Assembly (NCBI GenBank): GCA_027596945.1
Contig: JADGJH010000405.1
Coordinates: 1 to 19,293 of the forward strand
DNA length: 19,293 nt
Source: Physocladia obscura
Taxonomy: Eukaryota > Chytridiomycota > Chytridiomycetes > Chytridiales > Chytriomycetaceae
Reading direction: 5' to 3'
The translations under genes and the position numbers were made by a program. The notes under the pieces are model-generated. The model was not told the origin of the DNA, ran no database searches, and saw only the letters and a program-made list of their open reading frames with translations. Positions 1-9,256 of this stretch are shown piece by piece (position 1 is the first letter of the stretch; every line of letters starts with the position of its first letter).

Positions 1-24
1 ATCTCTGAATGCAATTTTCTCTAG

Positions 25-412
25 TCAACTGGACTCATTCAAATTTTCGACCTTCGCAATCCATCAAACTCGCTTGCAACCATGAAGCGAAATGATGCGG
101 CGATTTTGAATCTCAAATTCTGTTCCAACGCCAACTCTACAGATACGAGCTTCATATTTAGTAACGGTACGTCAACGACATCATTATTCGTGTTATTACT
201 GTTTTTTTTTTTTTGTTTTTCGGCTGATAATTTTCTTTGTTGCGCGCGCAGAGGAAGGATCATGTGCAAAAATTGCAGTTGACGCATCGGGATCGTCAAA
301 AGTGATCACTGAATATGTGGGAACTGATGTCGAGCCGTTGTACGGAATGAGTAGTTGCGATGACATTTTGGTTGTCGGTGGGCGGGAAGGAGTCGTCCGA
401 GTTTACCAATAA
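25..412 (+). CDS. WD40-repeat protein, C-terminal fragment (5' part outside window)
   Basis: Two exons are visible: 25-166 and 252-412, split by an 85-nt GT-AG intron (167-251) with a T tract. The first exon opens after a TTTTCTCTAG acceptor at 15-24, so earlier exons lie upstream of the window. The joined frame encodes about 100 residues. It reads TGLIQIFDLRNPSNS (a WD-type GxIxIFDLR strand), then AILNLKF, a SNEEGS turn, and ends LVVGGREGVVRVYQ, the usual closing blade of a beta-propeller. The family assignment rests on this repeat pattern only. The spacing recalls Nup43-like propellers, but I cannot name the orthologue. The TAA stop (410-412) lies inside an AATAAA hexamer. Confidence 0.75.
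167..251 (+). other. Intron of the WD40 gene
   Basis: GTACGT donor at 167 and GCGCGCAG acceptor ending at 251. The joined codon is G|AG (Glu). The interior carries a T-rich tract with a 12-T run, a trait shared by many introns in this window. Confidence 0.75.
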
Positions 413-413
413 A
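408..413 (+). promoter_or_regulatory. Poly(A) signal AATAAA overlapping the WD40 gene stop codon
   Basis: CAA TAA A: the hexamer at 408-413 contains the whole TAA stop at 410-412. This implies an extremely short 3' UTR if it is used. Confidence 0.5.
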
Positions 414-429
414 TTGCAACATCAAAATA

Positions 430-451
430 ATATATATGTATATATATATAT
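430..451. repeat. TA microsatellite
   Basis: An alternating T/A run interrupted once by G at 438, just downstream of the WD40 gene stop. Confidence 0.8.
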
Positions 452-633
452 TGGATTTAAACACTTGTAAAGCATCAATAATCAACTTTGGATGAAGATG
501 GTGAATTTTTTTCGAAATACCAAAACAGAGATTGTGGGGTAGGACCAAAAAAAGAGATATTTGACAAGGAATATATGTATATACATAATACGCTGATTTT
601 TGTTGTTTTTTTTTCTTCTTCTTTTTGCTTCTC

Positions 634-693
634 AGTTTTTTTTTTAAATTTTTTTTTAAATTTATTTTTAATTTTTTTTTTTTTTTTTTTTTA
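634..693. repeat. Homopolymeric T-rich tract
   Basis: Runs of T separated by short AAA or A steps, ending in about 21 consecutive T. Low-complexity DNA, with no coding value. Confidence 0.85.
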
Positions 694-770
694 ATGTATT
701 CATTACTATTCCAAACAAAATGACTAATTACTTGTCAGCTTTCATTGAAAACAAATGTCAGCCATTAATA

Positions 771-986
771 GAGAGATTTTGCAAAATGGAATTCCTTGTG
801 AGAATTCACTGTGGGACCATATGAAATTCCTTAAAACAAAGTTTGACAAAACAAATACCTAATGCTTAAATGAAGTCCTTTATAAGGATTTCTGATAAGG
901 GTTTTGTTTCATTAAGAGGAATTCTAAGAACTTCAGGTGGTCTCACAGTGAATTCTCACAAGGAATTCCATTTTGCAAAATCTCTC
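771..986. mobile_element. Fold-back / MITE-like element with 43-bp perfect inverted arms
   Basis: The left arm starts GAGAGATTTTGCAAAATGG at 771. The right arm is its reverse complement ending at 986. The first 43 positions pair without mismatch; after one G/A difference, GACCA also pairs. Weaker complementarity continues inwards (ACAAAACAAA near 848-857 against TTTTGTTTC near 902-910), closing on a TCCTTTATAAGGA centre near 877-889, so the whole 216 bp could fold into one hairpin. No ORF lies inside. The flanks offer a possible 3-bp AAT duplication (767-769 and 988-990) if one mismatched base is included at each end. Size, arms and lack of coding fit a non-autonomous DNA transposon. The superfamily cannot be assigned. 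Confidence 0.85.
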
Positions 987-1351
987 CAATGTATTGACAG
1001 TGTTATATTTTAAGTATATATATTTTTTGATTTGGGGTAATGAAAAGTCAAATGATTCTTTCACTTTTAGAAAGCGAAGCCACCAGTATTTAGATATAAA
1101 TATCGCTTGATGAAGCAGGGGCACTGATAGGCTGTTCGAAGTTATTCCTGCCTTGGAAATGGATATTGATTGTTGCTCCATTGCTTCGTGAATGGAAGTT
1201 CTGAAAAGAAAAAGTCAGGATAATTTATATAGCCGTCTATAGGCCAAGAGGCTCTTTGAATGTGCACTATAATCTTATAAGTCCACGTCCTCATTGAAGT
1301 CAGCAAAAAGAACAAGTAAATATATGTCATTCGAATTTCTAAGATGTTTGT

Positions 1352-1357
1352 TTTATT
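1352..1357 (-). promoter_or_regulatory. Poly(A) signal AATAAA for the lipase gene
   Basis: TTTATT on the plus strand, 63-68 nt beyond the lipase stop on the minus strand. It is the only exact hexamer I see near that 3' end. Confidence 0.5.
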
Positions 1358-1419
1358 CCCAATTTTGAATCAATGCAACATCATATGCCCACAGTAACAA
1401 TAAAATCAACAAGTATATG

Positions 1420-4400
1420 TTATTTAAAAACAGCTTGTAACAACGCTCCAAGAGTTTGTTCGTAATTTGTGGGGAAATGATCTGAAATTAAATGCGATGA
1501 AAATCTTGGCTCCTGACTCATTTCGCGCACGTCATCACATCTTTCAAATGTTACATGCCATGTGGATTTGGTATCTGTAGAGCTTGATGCAACTGTTTTT
1601 TTTTGTTTACAAACAATGGCAAAAATCAACACAACACAAACCTGTTTCCGACGATACCATCCAATAAGCAGTTCCAGCAACAAAAAGTCGTTCGTTTTGC
1701 ATTCTTCCTCTCAATCGAGTCAAAACATCCCAAAAATAATCCTCTCCGTCGTTGGATCCAGATGATGATGAACCACGAACCGCAGAAGCTTGAAATCCCA
1801 GCGTCTTCCAGATGATTCGTTCGCTGAGGCCCCGATTCTCCGAATCAAGTAACGACATTGTAACTGCTTTCATGTCCCGTACAAGGCCCACAGACAAAGT
1901 AGGAACAATATCGTCACCGTTGACAAGGGTGCTGACAAGCCCTTTTGCTCTAACACTCATGTCAAAAGAAACAACACACGGAGACCCATACGCATAGCAA
2001 TGAATCGGTCGACCTCTTGGAAACCCACCTCGACCGGAAGTTACGAATGGTGTTGGTGGGAAAAACGGCGACTTTGGGTCAATCCCGAGTTCATATGTTC
2101 GGCATGCCCACCGAATAGATAAGAGAGCAGCGACACCCGCCCCTAAGGAGTGACCTGTCTAAAAAATTTTTTGTTAAAGGAAAAGAAAGGAATATTAATA
2201 TTTTTTCGTTCACTGACCAAAACAAGTCCATATGTCGGGTTGCTTTCAAGAGCCGTTCTCACAATTTCACGAAGCGGTGCTCCTTTTTTGTATAATAAAG
2301 CAGCACTTCGCAGCATACCACTATGAACCTTATGTCCCATGAATGTCGCGTAATCGAATTTTAAATCGGTCAAAATATCGTTCAGCGCCATTGTTCCGCG
2401 AAGTGCAACTACTACAACTTTTGCTGCTCGATCTAGAGTTACATAGTTTATTACTGCATCCATTGTTGGTTTTTCTTGTGCCAAGCCAGATGTATCACTC
2501 ATGAACGAAGAATGTAAAATGTCGGTGACAGGAATACCTGCATGAATCGAAAATGCAAAATGATTGGCATGAATGGAGTTATCTGTTGAATGGATATCAC
2601 GCAATTTTCCAACACCCATCAGCTTCATAAATTCTGCACCGTAAGATGCAGAAGAAAATCGGCAATATCGTTCAAAGTTTCGAAGGAGATGTGGAAGCGG
2701 GTATTGCTTGTATATATGAGTGTCGTCGGGAACTGTCGCTGAAATAAAAGCCAAATATTCAGATTTCATCATTTGATTATTATCGAATCGAAAACCAAAT
2801 CGCTCAATATTTCCATTTCGACCTTGCTGTACGCTTCGAGTCTTTACAAAAATAGGTCAAACATAGTGGCAACATATAAAATCATACCTCATCAAACATG
2901 GTGACAATGCTTTTTCGTTTACTTATGGTTTTCATCACAGACTTTCCTTTGAATGGCATCATTATTTTGCCCAATTTTGATTTATTCTCTTCTTCATCAT
3001 CGGCATCGAGGTCATTCTTGCTGGGAATAGGAGGAGGAACTTCCGCAGGTTCTTTCAATTTATACAATCCTTTAAAAAACGACCACGCTTTCCCACCAGA
3101 TTTTGAAGTTTCGTTCGGCACATCAGAACGCGAACTCCTTTCAAAATCGCCAACCAAACCATCCATATTCTTTCCAGAAAAGTCCTCAACAACTTTGTCC
3201 AAAAAGACCCGATCTTCAAGCTCTCCACCGCCATTGGAAACACTCAATTTCGTATTCGAAAACAACGAGAGTTCGCCGGCTTTTCTAAACGAATCTACAC
3301 TATCCAAAATTTTAACATTCGAGCCTTGCAGTCCAGTCTCTTGAACAAAAGCCTTTGCGTCGTCAAGCGTGACAATATTTTCATCAATTTCTTCAATTCT
3401 AGCACGGGCGAATCTTTCAATACCGTGTTCTTTTGGCACAGGCTTGAATGTTACGCTAGCTTCCACACGGCTCATTTCACCGGCATAGCTTAATTTTTCT
3501 TTTTCCCATTGTAAATTAACTTTACCACCAGTATCAAGAACACTTTTATCAACAGTTCCATCAAATACTTTTTCCACGCGCCGTCGTTCACGAAGACTCC
3601 GCCGATATGTTACTGTTTGGAGGCACGCGAATGCTGTCAATGCTTTGGCCACGCTTCCAAGAACAGCGATACTCCCAAGTGTGCTCAGAACTGTGCTTTC
3701 ACGAGCTGTGTTTGCGTTGTTAGTGCCAACCGATGCAGCACTAAGAATAGAGCGTCGTGCTTCGTCTTGGATCAAAGTTACAATACTTGAGATCGCACGT
3801 GATGTTTCGGTGCTTCCGAAAACACCGTCTAGAATTTGAATCGTTTCTGTTGCTGCCTGAAATTTCAGTTGAAAAAACGTTCACTTTCAATAAATGAAAA
3901 ATAATGTTAGAAGTTGAAACTATATTACAGTCAAGCTAAATCGGACACTCGAATCTGCTAGATGCCAGGTTCCGTAAGTGAATAATTCGGCAAGGCTAAA
4001 TACGTCTGTCACAACTTTGATGGCAGAGTCTGTAATCTGAGTTTGCAGAATTAAATTTTAAACACGAGACAGAATTTCTACTCTCAAACCTTTTCGAGAC
4101 TTGAAATACTTTCACTCGATGAACCCGATTGCAATATGCGAGCACTGGACAGTGCGCCAACAATAATCGATCGACCAATTCCAATTGTCATTTCGGACGA
4201 CCTTGAGAGAACCAAGAAACAAATAGAGTTTAATTCGCGTACACAATAATGAAATCGCGGCATTAATTTTAGTAATTTGAATACCATCTTGCAGTAGAAA
4301 GTAAGGTATTCGAAATGGCACCAGTCAAAGCCAAAGACAATCTGAATATTCGTCAACTTAGACAGAACAAAGAGAACTTCAAGAGATAAAAAGTACCTGG

Positions 4401-4775
4401 CAGATTGAGAAAACAGCGAGACGCCCTGAGAATAACATAAATATGGAGAAAGAGATTCGGAATTCAACCAGTAATAATTTATGTTAAACTTACAGCAGCC
4501 AGTGGTTGGAAAAGAACAGGATCCATGCGTTCATGATGAACAATAACTTCTTCATCAATGGACAGCACGGATGCGTCATCGTCCGATCCGTAGTATTTTG
4601 GAATCATGGCAAGTTCGTATCGCGACTCTGAGATACTAAGAGTGGATCTTCGGCGCTCAGTGGCTGTAGTTCGAATAGTTCCGGCTCTTGTCTGTGCCAA
4701 TGAATAAAAACTTTCGTCGTCGGATGACGAGTCCACAAAATCAAAGTCAAGCATCAACGAATGTCGGTCACTCAT
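1420..4775 (-). CDS. sn-1-specific diacylglycerol lipase-like class 3 lipase, 951 aa, nine exons
   Basis: Exons: 4494-4775, 4397-4425, 4285-4341, 4090-4201, 3929-4036, 2888-3856, 2218-2826, 1642-2158, 1420-1592. All introns are GT-AG, 49-83 nt, and the joined frame is open for 951 codons. The C-terminal third is an alpha/beta-hydrolase lipase: VVVALRGTM in exon 7, nucleophile elbow TGHSLGAG (Ser about 726), acid in GDDIVP (Asp about 805), His in SDHFPTNYEQTL (about 933). These match the Ser-Asp-His order of diacylglycerol lipases. Exons 2-6 encode moderately hydrophobic helices with TYGTWHLADSSVRFSLT and LDGVFGSTETSRAISS, resembling the N-terminal membrane region of fungal members. A central 320-residue stretch is charged. 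The expected role is membrane-associated release of an acyl chain from diacylglycerol. The start is the first ATG of an open exon followed by a GTAAGT donor. The paralogue or orthologue name is not determined. Confidence 0.9.
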
Positions 4776-4947
4776 TCACTTGTATTTTCAGTGAGAATAA
4801 ATTGTGCAAATTTGCGTCCAAAGAAAAATACTCATATCATAAGCAATATTATATTTCGCAAAACAGCCGGATCTTGCAAAAATAAGATAAAGAAGCCATT
4901 GGGGGAAATCTCTCTTGGATACTGTGAAGTTGGTTAGGATTTATGAG

Positions 4948-5900
4948 TCAGAAAAAGTCCCTGAGCCCCATGTTTTTTGATTTTAAGAGACTTGAAAAAT
5001 CAAAAAAATTATGTTCAAAACTTGTCCCCTTTATTTGTGATGGCTCCTCTAATGAACTATTCAGTTTCATGGCGGAGCTCTCTGCCTGTAAGCTGTGATG
5101 CTCGAAACCAATGTTGTTGTTATCACCAAACAACCAACTGTGGCACCTTCAGATCCAGGCATCTGCCATCATTGCCAAGGCATTTAACTGGTGTAATATC
5201 ATTCCATCTTCAATATCTGTCAAGTTGGTGTTGCAGGAGCTCTTGCAACTCAAGATTTTGAATCATTTTTGTTCTGACAGTCTCAGACATCAAATAAATG
5301 AGAATTCTATGATATATTTCTACTTTCTTCTGCAGAATCAAACAACATCCTTGCCAAATGTACTCTTTCTCAATTAATTTATCCAAATCAATTGCACTAT
5401 ACCTCATTTTTAACTGAAGTCACCACTGTTGTTTTGGAATACTTTTTGGTATGAATGTTGGTATCTGTCTTTCTTGTACCTCTCTGAACACATGCTGGAC
5501 AGTCATGTGTGGCATAAATCCCTCATTTTTCTTGAATGAATGAATGAGTTTCAATTCAATGTCATCAAGCTGGGCCAGACATTCATCAGAAAAAATTGGC
5601 CTTGGAAGCTTGAAATGTGACAAGACTCAGGACCAAAAACGTGATTAAATTCAAGAACCACTTGATCAATAGTGATAGATTTTTCAGGAAACAAGTTCTT
5701 GACCAAGGTGGGGAATCTACAAACTCCCTATACTAAATGCAGCCCTTGAAATCCCTTGAGAACTGAAAGCAATGAATTTTTGAAATTGCAGGAATAACTC
5801 CATCAAACCAAATGACAAAAACTTGTACCATTTCACATCTTTGTCATAAACACTTGCCTGTAAGCATAATCAGAATATTGATGCTATACTTCCAGACCAG
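4948..5900 (-). pseudogene. Decayed protein-coding relic, family not recognised
   Basis: Successive minus-strand open segments share an amphipathic, Leu/Glu-rich coding look but sit in different frames, broken by stops. They include one near 5640-5720 (LVKNLFPEKSITIDQVV), 5420-5623 (DECLAQLDDIELKLIHSF, GFMPHMTVQHVFREVQ), 5210-5407 (LDKLIEKEYIWQGCC) and 4948-5133. At least three frame changes and several stops are needed to connect them. The stretch lies in the CpG-poor block beside a transposase relic, so an inactive mobile-element gene is the simplest reading. I do not recognise the protein, and a chance origin cannot be excluded for the shorter pieces. Confidence 0.4.
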
Positions 5901-5929
5901 TATTTATTCAGATTGTTGCATATTTGGAT

Positions 5930-6243
5930 TACAAGTCTCTCTTGTGTTTGGGGTGTGACATGTTGGAGAAAATATACATTCTTAGGGCTTTCAGGCAACA
6001 AAATAGTCAATTCTTCAAGACCACAGAGAGAGTTGAAATATCAGGAATTGCAGACACTGTTCAAAATGAAGCAATGATTTCCAACTTGAAGAAGGTTCAG
6101 CACCACAAGTTGCTGTTGGCCAAAAGGAGCAACTCACGTCAATGCTACATCACTATTTAGCTTTCAAGCCAGAGCATGTGAAGGCGTTCTATGCTAATAA
6201 TTGTTTAGGGCAGAACAAGAATTGGTTGATTATGAAATACTAG
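5930..6243 (+). pseudogene. Frameshifted transposase-like relic with (D/N)NCxGQNKN motif
   Basis: Frame 1 (about 5948-6090) gives DMLEKIYILRAF, QQNSQFFKTTERVEISGI. A one-step frame change then leads to 6070-6243, which gives EEGSAPQVAVGQK, SMLHHYLAFKPEHVKAFYA and NNCLGQNKNWLIMKY, followed by TAG. The order (QQ.s.fFKT..V.i.GI, then SmLHHyl, then YaDNCxGQNKN) matches a widespread family of uncharacterised transposon-encoded proteins of fungi and animals, in which the last block is normally ADNCxGQNKN. Here the Asp is replaced by Asn, a candidate loss of a catalytic acid. The downstream conserved GHTKF region expected in the family is absent. The match is from memory of the family pattern, not from a search. 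Confidence 0.6.
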
Positions 6244-6383
6244 GTTTTTTGAATTATTCATGTTTTTGGATTTCTTATTAATTTGTTTTGTTTTTCTTTG
6301 AGTTTTAGAGTTAAAATAATAAATTGAAGATGTTCTGAAAAATGGCGTGTTGTTTGCAAGATGCAAACAGCTCTGTGAGGCCA

Positions 6384-6419
6384 GTGGTGCATCGAGCTCA
6401 ATTGGTGTCTCTGCACCAC
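6384..6419. repeat. Inverted repeat, 8-bp arms
   Basis: GTGGTGCA (6384-6391) and TGCACCAC (6412-6419) are perfect complements around a 20-nt loop containing GAGCTC. Three of the seven CpG of the block lie in or next to this stem-loop. Confidence 0.6.
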
Positions 6420-6526
6420 CGCGGGTCTTTCCCAATGAGAGTGACACTTGGTTTACACCCCTTCCATGACACTTGGGACAGATCTAGTGATGCTGTGGAA
6501 TGAGTTAGTGGATATCCTTTTTAGTG

Positions 6527-6545
6527 CACCATCCCCTGGATGGTG
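6527..6545. repeat. Short hairpin, 8-bp arms and 3-nt loop
   Basis: CACCATCC, loop CCT, GGATGGTG. It lies inside the CpG-free stretch; function unknown. Confidence 0.55.
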
Positions 6546-6820
6546 TATTCTCCAGGACTAGGAGGTGTCAGTATTGCCAGAAATGGATTGGACCAGCAAA
6601 TACAAGCTTGCAAAGAGAAGTTTACCCCCAAATGACAGGACACAGTTGGGCAACCAGGGCAATGGGTGATGAGGTGGCTCTAGATGCATGCATTGACAGA
6701 GTGCAGCCTGGGTGTAAAGAGAAGGGTTCTTGTTTCTGGTGGCACCAGTACAAGGACTCAGCATCTTAATGGAAAAAGGAGAAAACATTGTGTTTGTATT
6801 TATTAACCATACTTACCTGT

Positions 6821-6849
6821 TTCTATTTATTCTATCTATTCTATTTATC
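6821..6849. repeat. Degenerate tandem repeat TTCTATTTAT-type
   Basis: Three imperfect copies of a 9-10 bp unit (TTCTATTTAT, TCTATCTAT, TCTATTTAT) in the CpG-free stretch. Confidence 0.6.
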
Positions 6850-6956
6850 TCCAGAGCATAAAGAACACCACCTAGCTATTCTCAAGATCTAGCCAGGGTT
6901 CAGACATTTCCCAAGTTCATTTTGGGCCTATTCTCATTGCTTTGCTGTGGTGAGTT

Positions 6957-7997
6957 TCAATTGTTTAATGCAAATGTTGCAGGGTCAATGACTCTCCACT
7001 GCTTACCAATCAGCCAGCTTTTACTAATGGACCAGCCTTGAGCTGACAACCTGGCTTTGAGCTGATGACCAAGCTTTGCTTGATGATGCTTGCAACTGCA
7101 ATGAGGAAAAACAGGAAGAATCTGATATCTCTGGCCCTGCAAGAAAAAGTCACATGAAATTCAAGCAAATGATGGTATAATGGTACTTCAGCCAAGATAA
7201 TGCATGTATCACAGACTTCAGATCCAGGCTTTCCAATTTTCACCCAAGAACATTCAAGCTCCCAAATCTGCAAAAATTGTCTGTATGAAAGCAGGTTCTT
7301 GGTTTCAGAAGTTTAGATAGTATAAATATCATGCTTGGTCTCAGACACAGGTAAAACAAGTTCACCTTGCTTGCAAATAGCTGTAGAACATCCACTGAAA
7401 TTTTCCAAGCCATTGGCACAGGTGTATTAAACAACAAATTCAGCAACTTGCAAAGAATGTACCTCTTGCATTGACACTCCCATGATAAAGTTTAGAATTT
7501 TCAGAAGCAATTCTGATAACAGGTACAAATAGTATTGAATCATGTCTTCAGTTGTGTTTGTGAGGTAACAATATGTTGGCAAGCAAACAACAACACCATG
7601 AATGTAATAGTTAAAATGGGCATGCTGGTGCAGCTTGAAGGTTTTGTTCTTATTGAGCAATTTGTTTTTATGTTGTTTTGCTGCTTCTGCATAGGTCTTC
7701 ATGGTGCTACATCGCCCTTCTGGCTCTGTGCTTGCAAAAAGTGCACCAACAATCAGAGGATGCTTCTTCTCCTTTGTCAGCCTCGAGATTCAGCTCCAGT
7801 GAATAATTTGGTGGTGCGCTTGTGGCTGCAAGCGCAAATGGATGCTGATTGGATACTGTCAAACAAACAACACAACAGTACATACCAGGTTCAATATTCA
7901 CTTGTTCCTTGGTCTCTCCATTGGAATCTACTAATTAGTGGAGTGATTGTTATTGCTGTTCGCAAACAGCCAACAATATTGCGGCAAAGAAAATAAT
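6957..7997 (-). pseudogene. Second decayed coding relic, minus strand, not recognised
   Basis: Minus-strand open fragments at 7707-7901, 7427-7702, 7240-7446 and 7010-7273 look like pieces of protein but cannot be joined into one frame without several frame changes. In the 7700-7880 piece a mixed-frame reading gives SIHLRLQPQAHHQIIHW and, one frame away, KEKKHPLIVGALFAS. This faintly recalls the start of an MPN (Csn6/eIF3f-type) domain, but no second motif of that family follows. CpG is present only in the 5' 300 bp. The identity remains open; the gene, if it was one, is broken. Confidence 0.3.
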
Positions 7998-8050
7998 GCC
8001 ATTAAAATAAAATATTCTATATGAGAATGAAAATATATGTGGATAAAAAT

Positions 8051-9256
8051 TTAAAATCTTGTTTTTAATTCACGTAAATGATTTGGACCTATTCGACAAC
8101 ACTTGAGTTTAATTAATATTAGTTTCATTGGATTGAGGAGAAAGCAACTTACTCCTCCAATAATTGTAGCACCAGCTTTCATCCATTTTTCGCCTAAATC
8201 AGCAAATGTGGTTTCAGAAGGAAGTCCACTAGAAATAACCCATTCTCTACTCTTTGCATCCCAAGTTTCCCCTTTATTTGGCTGAAAAAATATATGCCAT
8301 TTATCGGTGAAAGAAAGAAAAAAACAAACTTACGTAGCAAATCAGTTCAATATTTTCAGGCAGATTACTTTTCAAACCAAATAAAATATCTTCAAGGAAT
8401 TCGGGCTTTGTACAGTTGACACCAACTGCGAAAACATTCTTGTTTTTGACAGAGTTGGCACATGCCGCGATTGAGTTGCCACCGCAAGAGAGTTCGGCAG
8501 AGCGAAACGAAAACGCTATCCACGCTGGAGGAATCGTTAAAGTTTCAGCGCAGATGTCTAATGCACGAACAATCGCACTGGACTCAAACACGCTTGGAAT
8601 TGTTTCGAAAGCCAGAAGGTCTAACAACCAAATATAAAGATCATGTTGTTTCACTAAACGTAAGATTTGTTACCAGGTTCTGTCGCAATGACTGCGGCAA
8701 TTCTCAAACGGTGAAATTCAACGAGCGAATCCCACGTAACTCCAGCAAAGTCGCCACTATATTCGGCACCGTTTGCAAGAACTGCACCAAATGAGCCCAT
8801 ACTTCCAGCGATATGGATTATTCGATCAGGTTTATCCGTTGTGGATCGGCGATAGTTTTCCTTAGCAGTTTTGGCAGCTTTCATTGCCTTCACAAAGAGA
8901 AGCTCGAGGGTCTCTTTTGAGTTTGTGATTTGAGTGGGCAGTGGATGGGAGATTGCGGAAGTAGGAATGTGGGCCTGATAGCTGGCCGTAGTGAGAATAT
9001 CTTGAAAGATTTGACAGGCAATTATTAGTGTTAGTAAGATAAAAAAGGTATCAACTACTAGTCTTATACCGCATCCGGCCATCAGATAATCGAGATGTAC
9101 CTTCTCAACCAGCCGCATTCCGTCGTCGCTCAGGAGAAGTTTCGCGCTCCACAGTGGATCGTCGCCCAGATTCGCCCCCAATGTCTCTAAATGTGTTGCA
9201 AAACCGCCGTCTAATAGGCGCACTTGTCGACTTTCTCGGCTTGGAGTTGACGTCAT
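8051..9256 (-). CDS. Homocysteine S-methyltransferase, 326 aa, five exons
   Basis: Exons 9070-9256, 8674-9000, 8334-8620, 8153-8281, 8051-8101; introns 51-69 nt, all GT-AG. The enzyme moves a methyl group from S-methylmethionine or S-adenosylmethionine to homocysteine, giving methionine, in the cytosol. Evidence: N-terminal LLDGGFATHLETLG, YQAHIPTS, IAGSMGSFGAVLANGAEYSGDF, LAFETIPS and the zinc-binding cysteines GVNC (Cys about 241) and GGCCR (Cys about 311 and 312). Length matches the yeast Mht1/Sam4 type (about 325 aa). The last intron cuts exactly between GG and CCR, so the two metal-binding cysteines start a 16-residue terminal exon. No AATAAA is seen downstream of the stop. The first ATG of the exon, directly before the conserved glycine-rich start, is taken as initiator. 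Confidence 0.96.

Larger units (their letters stand above)
413..1419. other. Intergenic region between convergent 3' ends
   Basis: AT-rich DNA between the WD40 gene (+) and the lipase gene (-), which end towards each other. It holds a TA microsatellite, a long T-rich tract, the fold-back element at 771-986 and the lipase poly(A) signal. The stretch 990-1350 has short open frames on the minus strand (for example 1142-1330) without recognisable domains. I do not call them genes. Confidence 0.7.
4776..8050. other. CpG-depleted, gene-poor block with transposon relics
   Basis: Between the lipase start and the homocysteine methyltransferase stop there is no intact spliceable gene. From 5105 to 7712 I count only seven CpG dinucleotides (5640, 6137, 6185, 6346, 6393, 6420, 6422), and 6424-7712 has none. 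CpA and TpG are plentiful and the flanking genes are rich in CpG. This is the pattern left by cytosine methylation and deamination on old inserted DNA. Coding traces are broken by stops and frame changes. CpG reappears at about 7713, marking the edge near the downstream gene. Confidence 0.75.

Noticed and set aside
1142..1330. 62-codon minus-strand frame beginning with a hydrophobic stretch, and an alternative exon after TTTTCTTTTCAG near 1205
   Set aside because: No donor site or upstream exon supports a spliced model and no domain is recognisable. It lies just beyond the lipase poly(A) signal.
2898..3344. 148-codon open frame on the plus strand inside the lipase gene
   Set aside because: It is antisense to the large lipase exon 6, Ser/Phe-rich as expected for a reverse shadow, and matches no domain.
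5105..7712. RIP-type (CpA to TpA) mutation as the cause of the decay
   Set aside because: CpA and TpG are abundant here; only CpG is missing, which points to CpG-context deamination.
7700..7900. MPN (JAB) domain start of a Csn6/eIF3f-like protein
   Set aside because: Only a short mixed-frame resemblance; the expected following motif (NSFEL-type) and downstream LGWY region are absent.
7535..7996. 153-codon plus-strand open frame rich in Cys and Trp, followed by AATAAA near 8004
   Set aside because: Composition is that of the reverse of a Gln/His/Ala coding strand, it starts without a supported ATG and lies in decayed DNA. The hexamer could equally be chance in AT-rich sequence.
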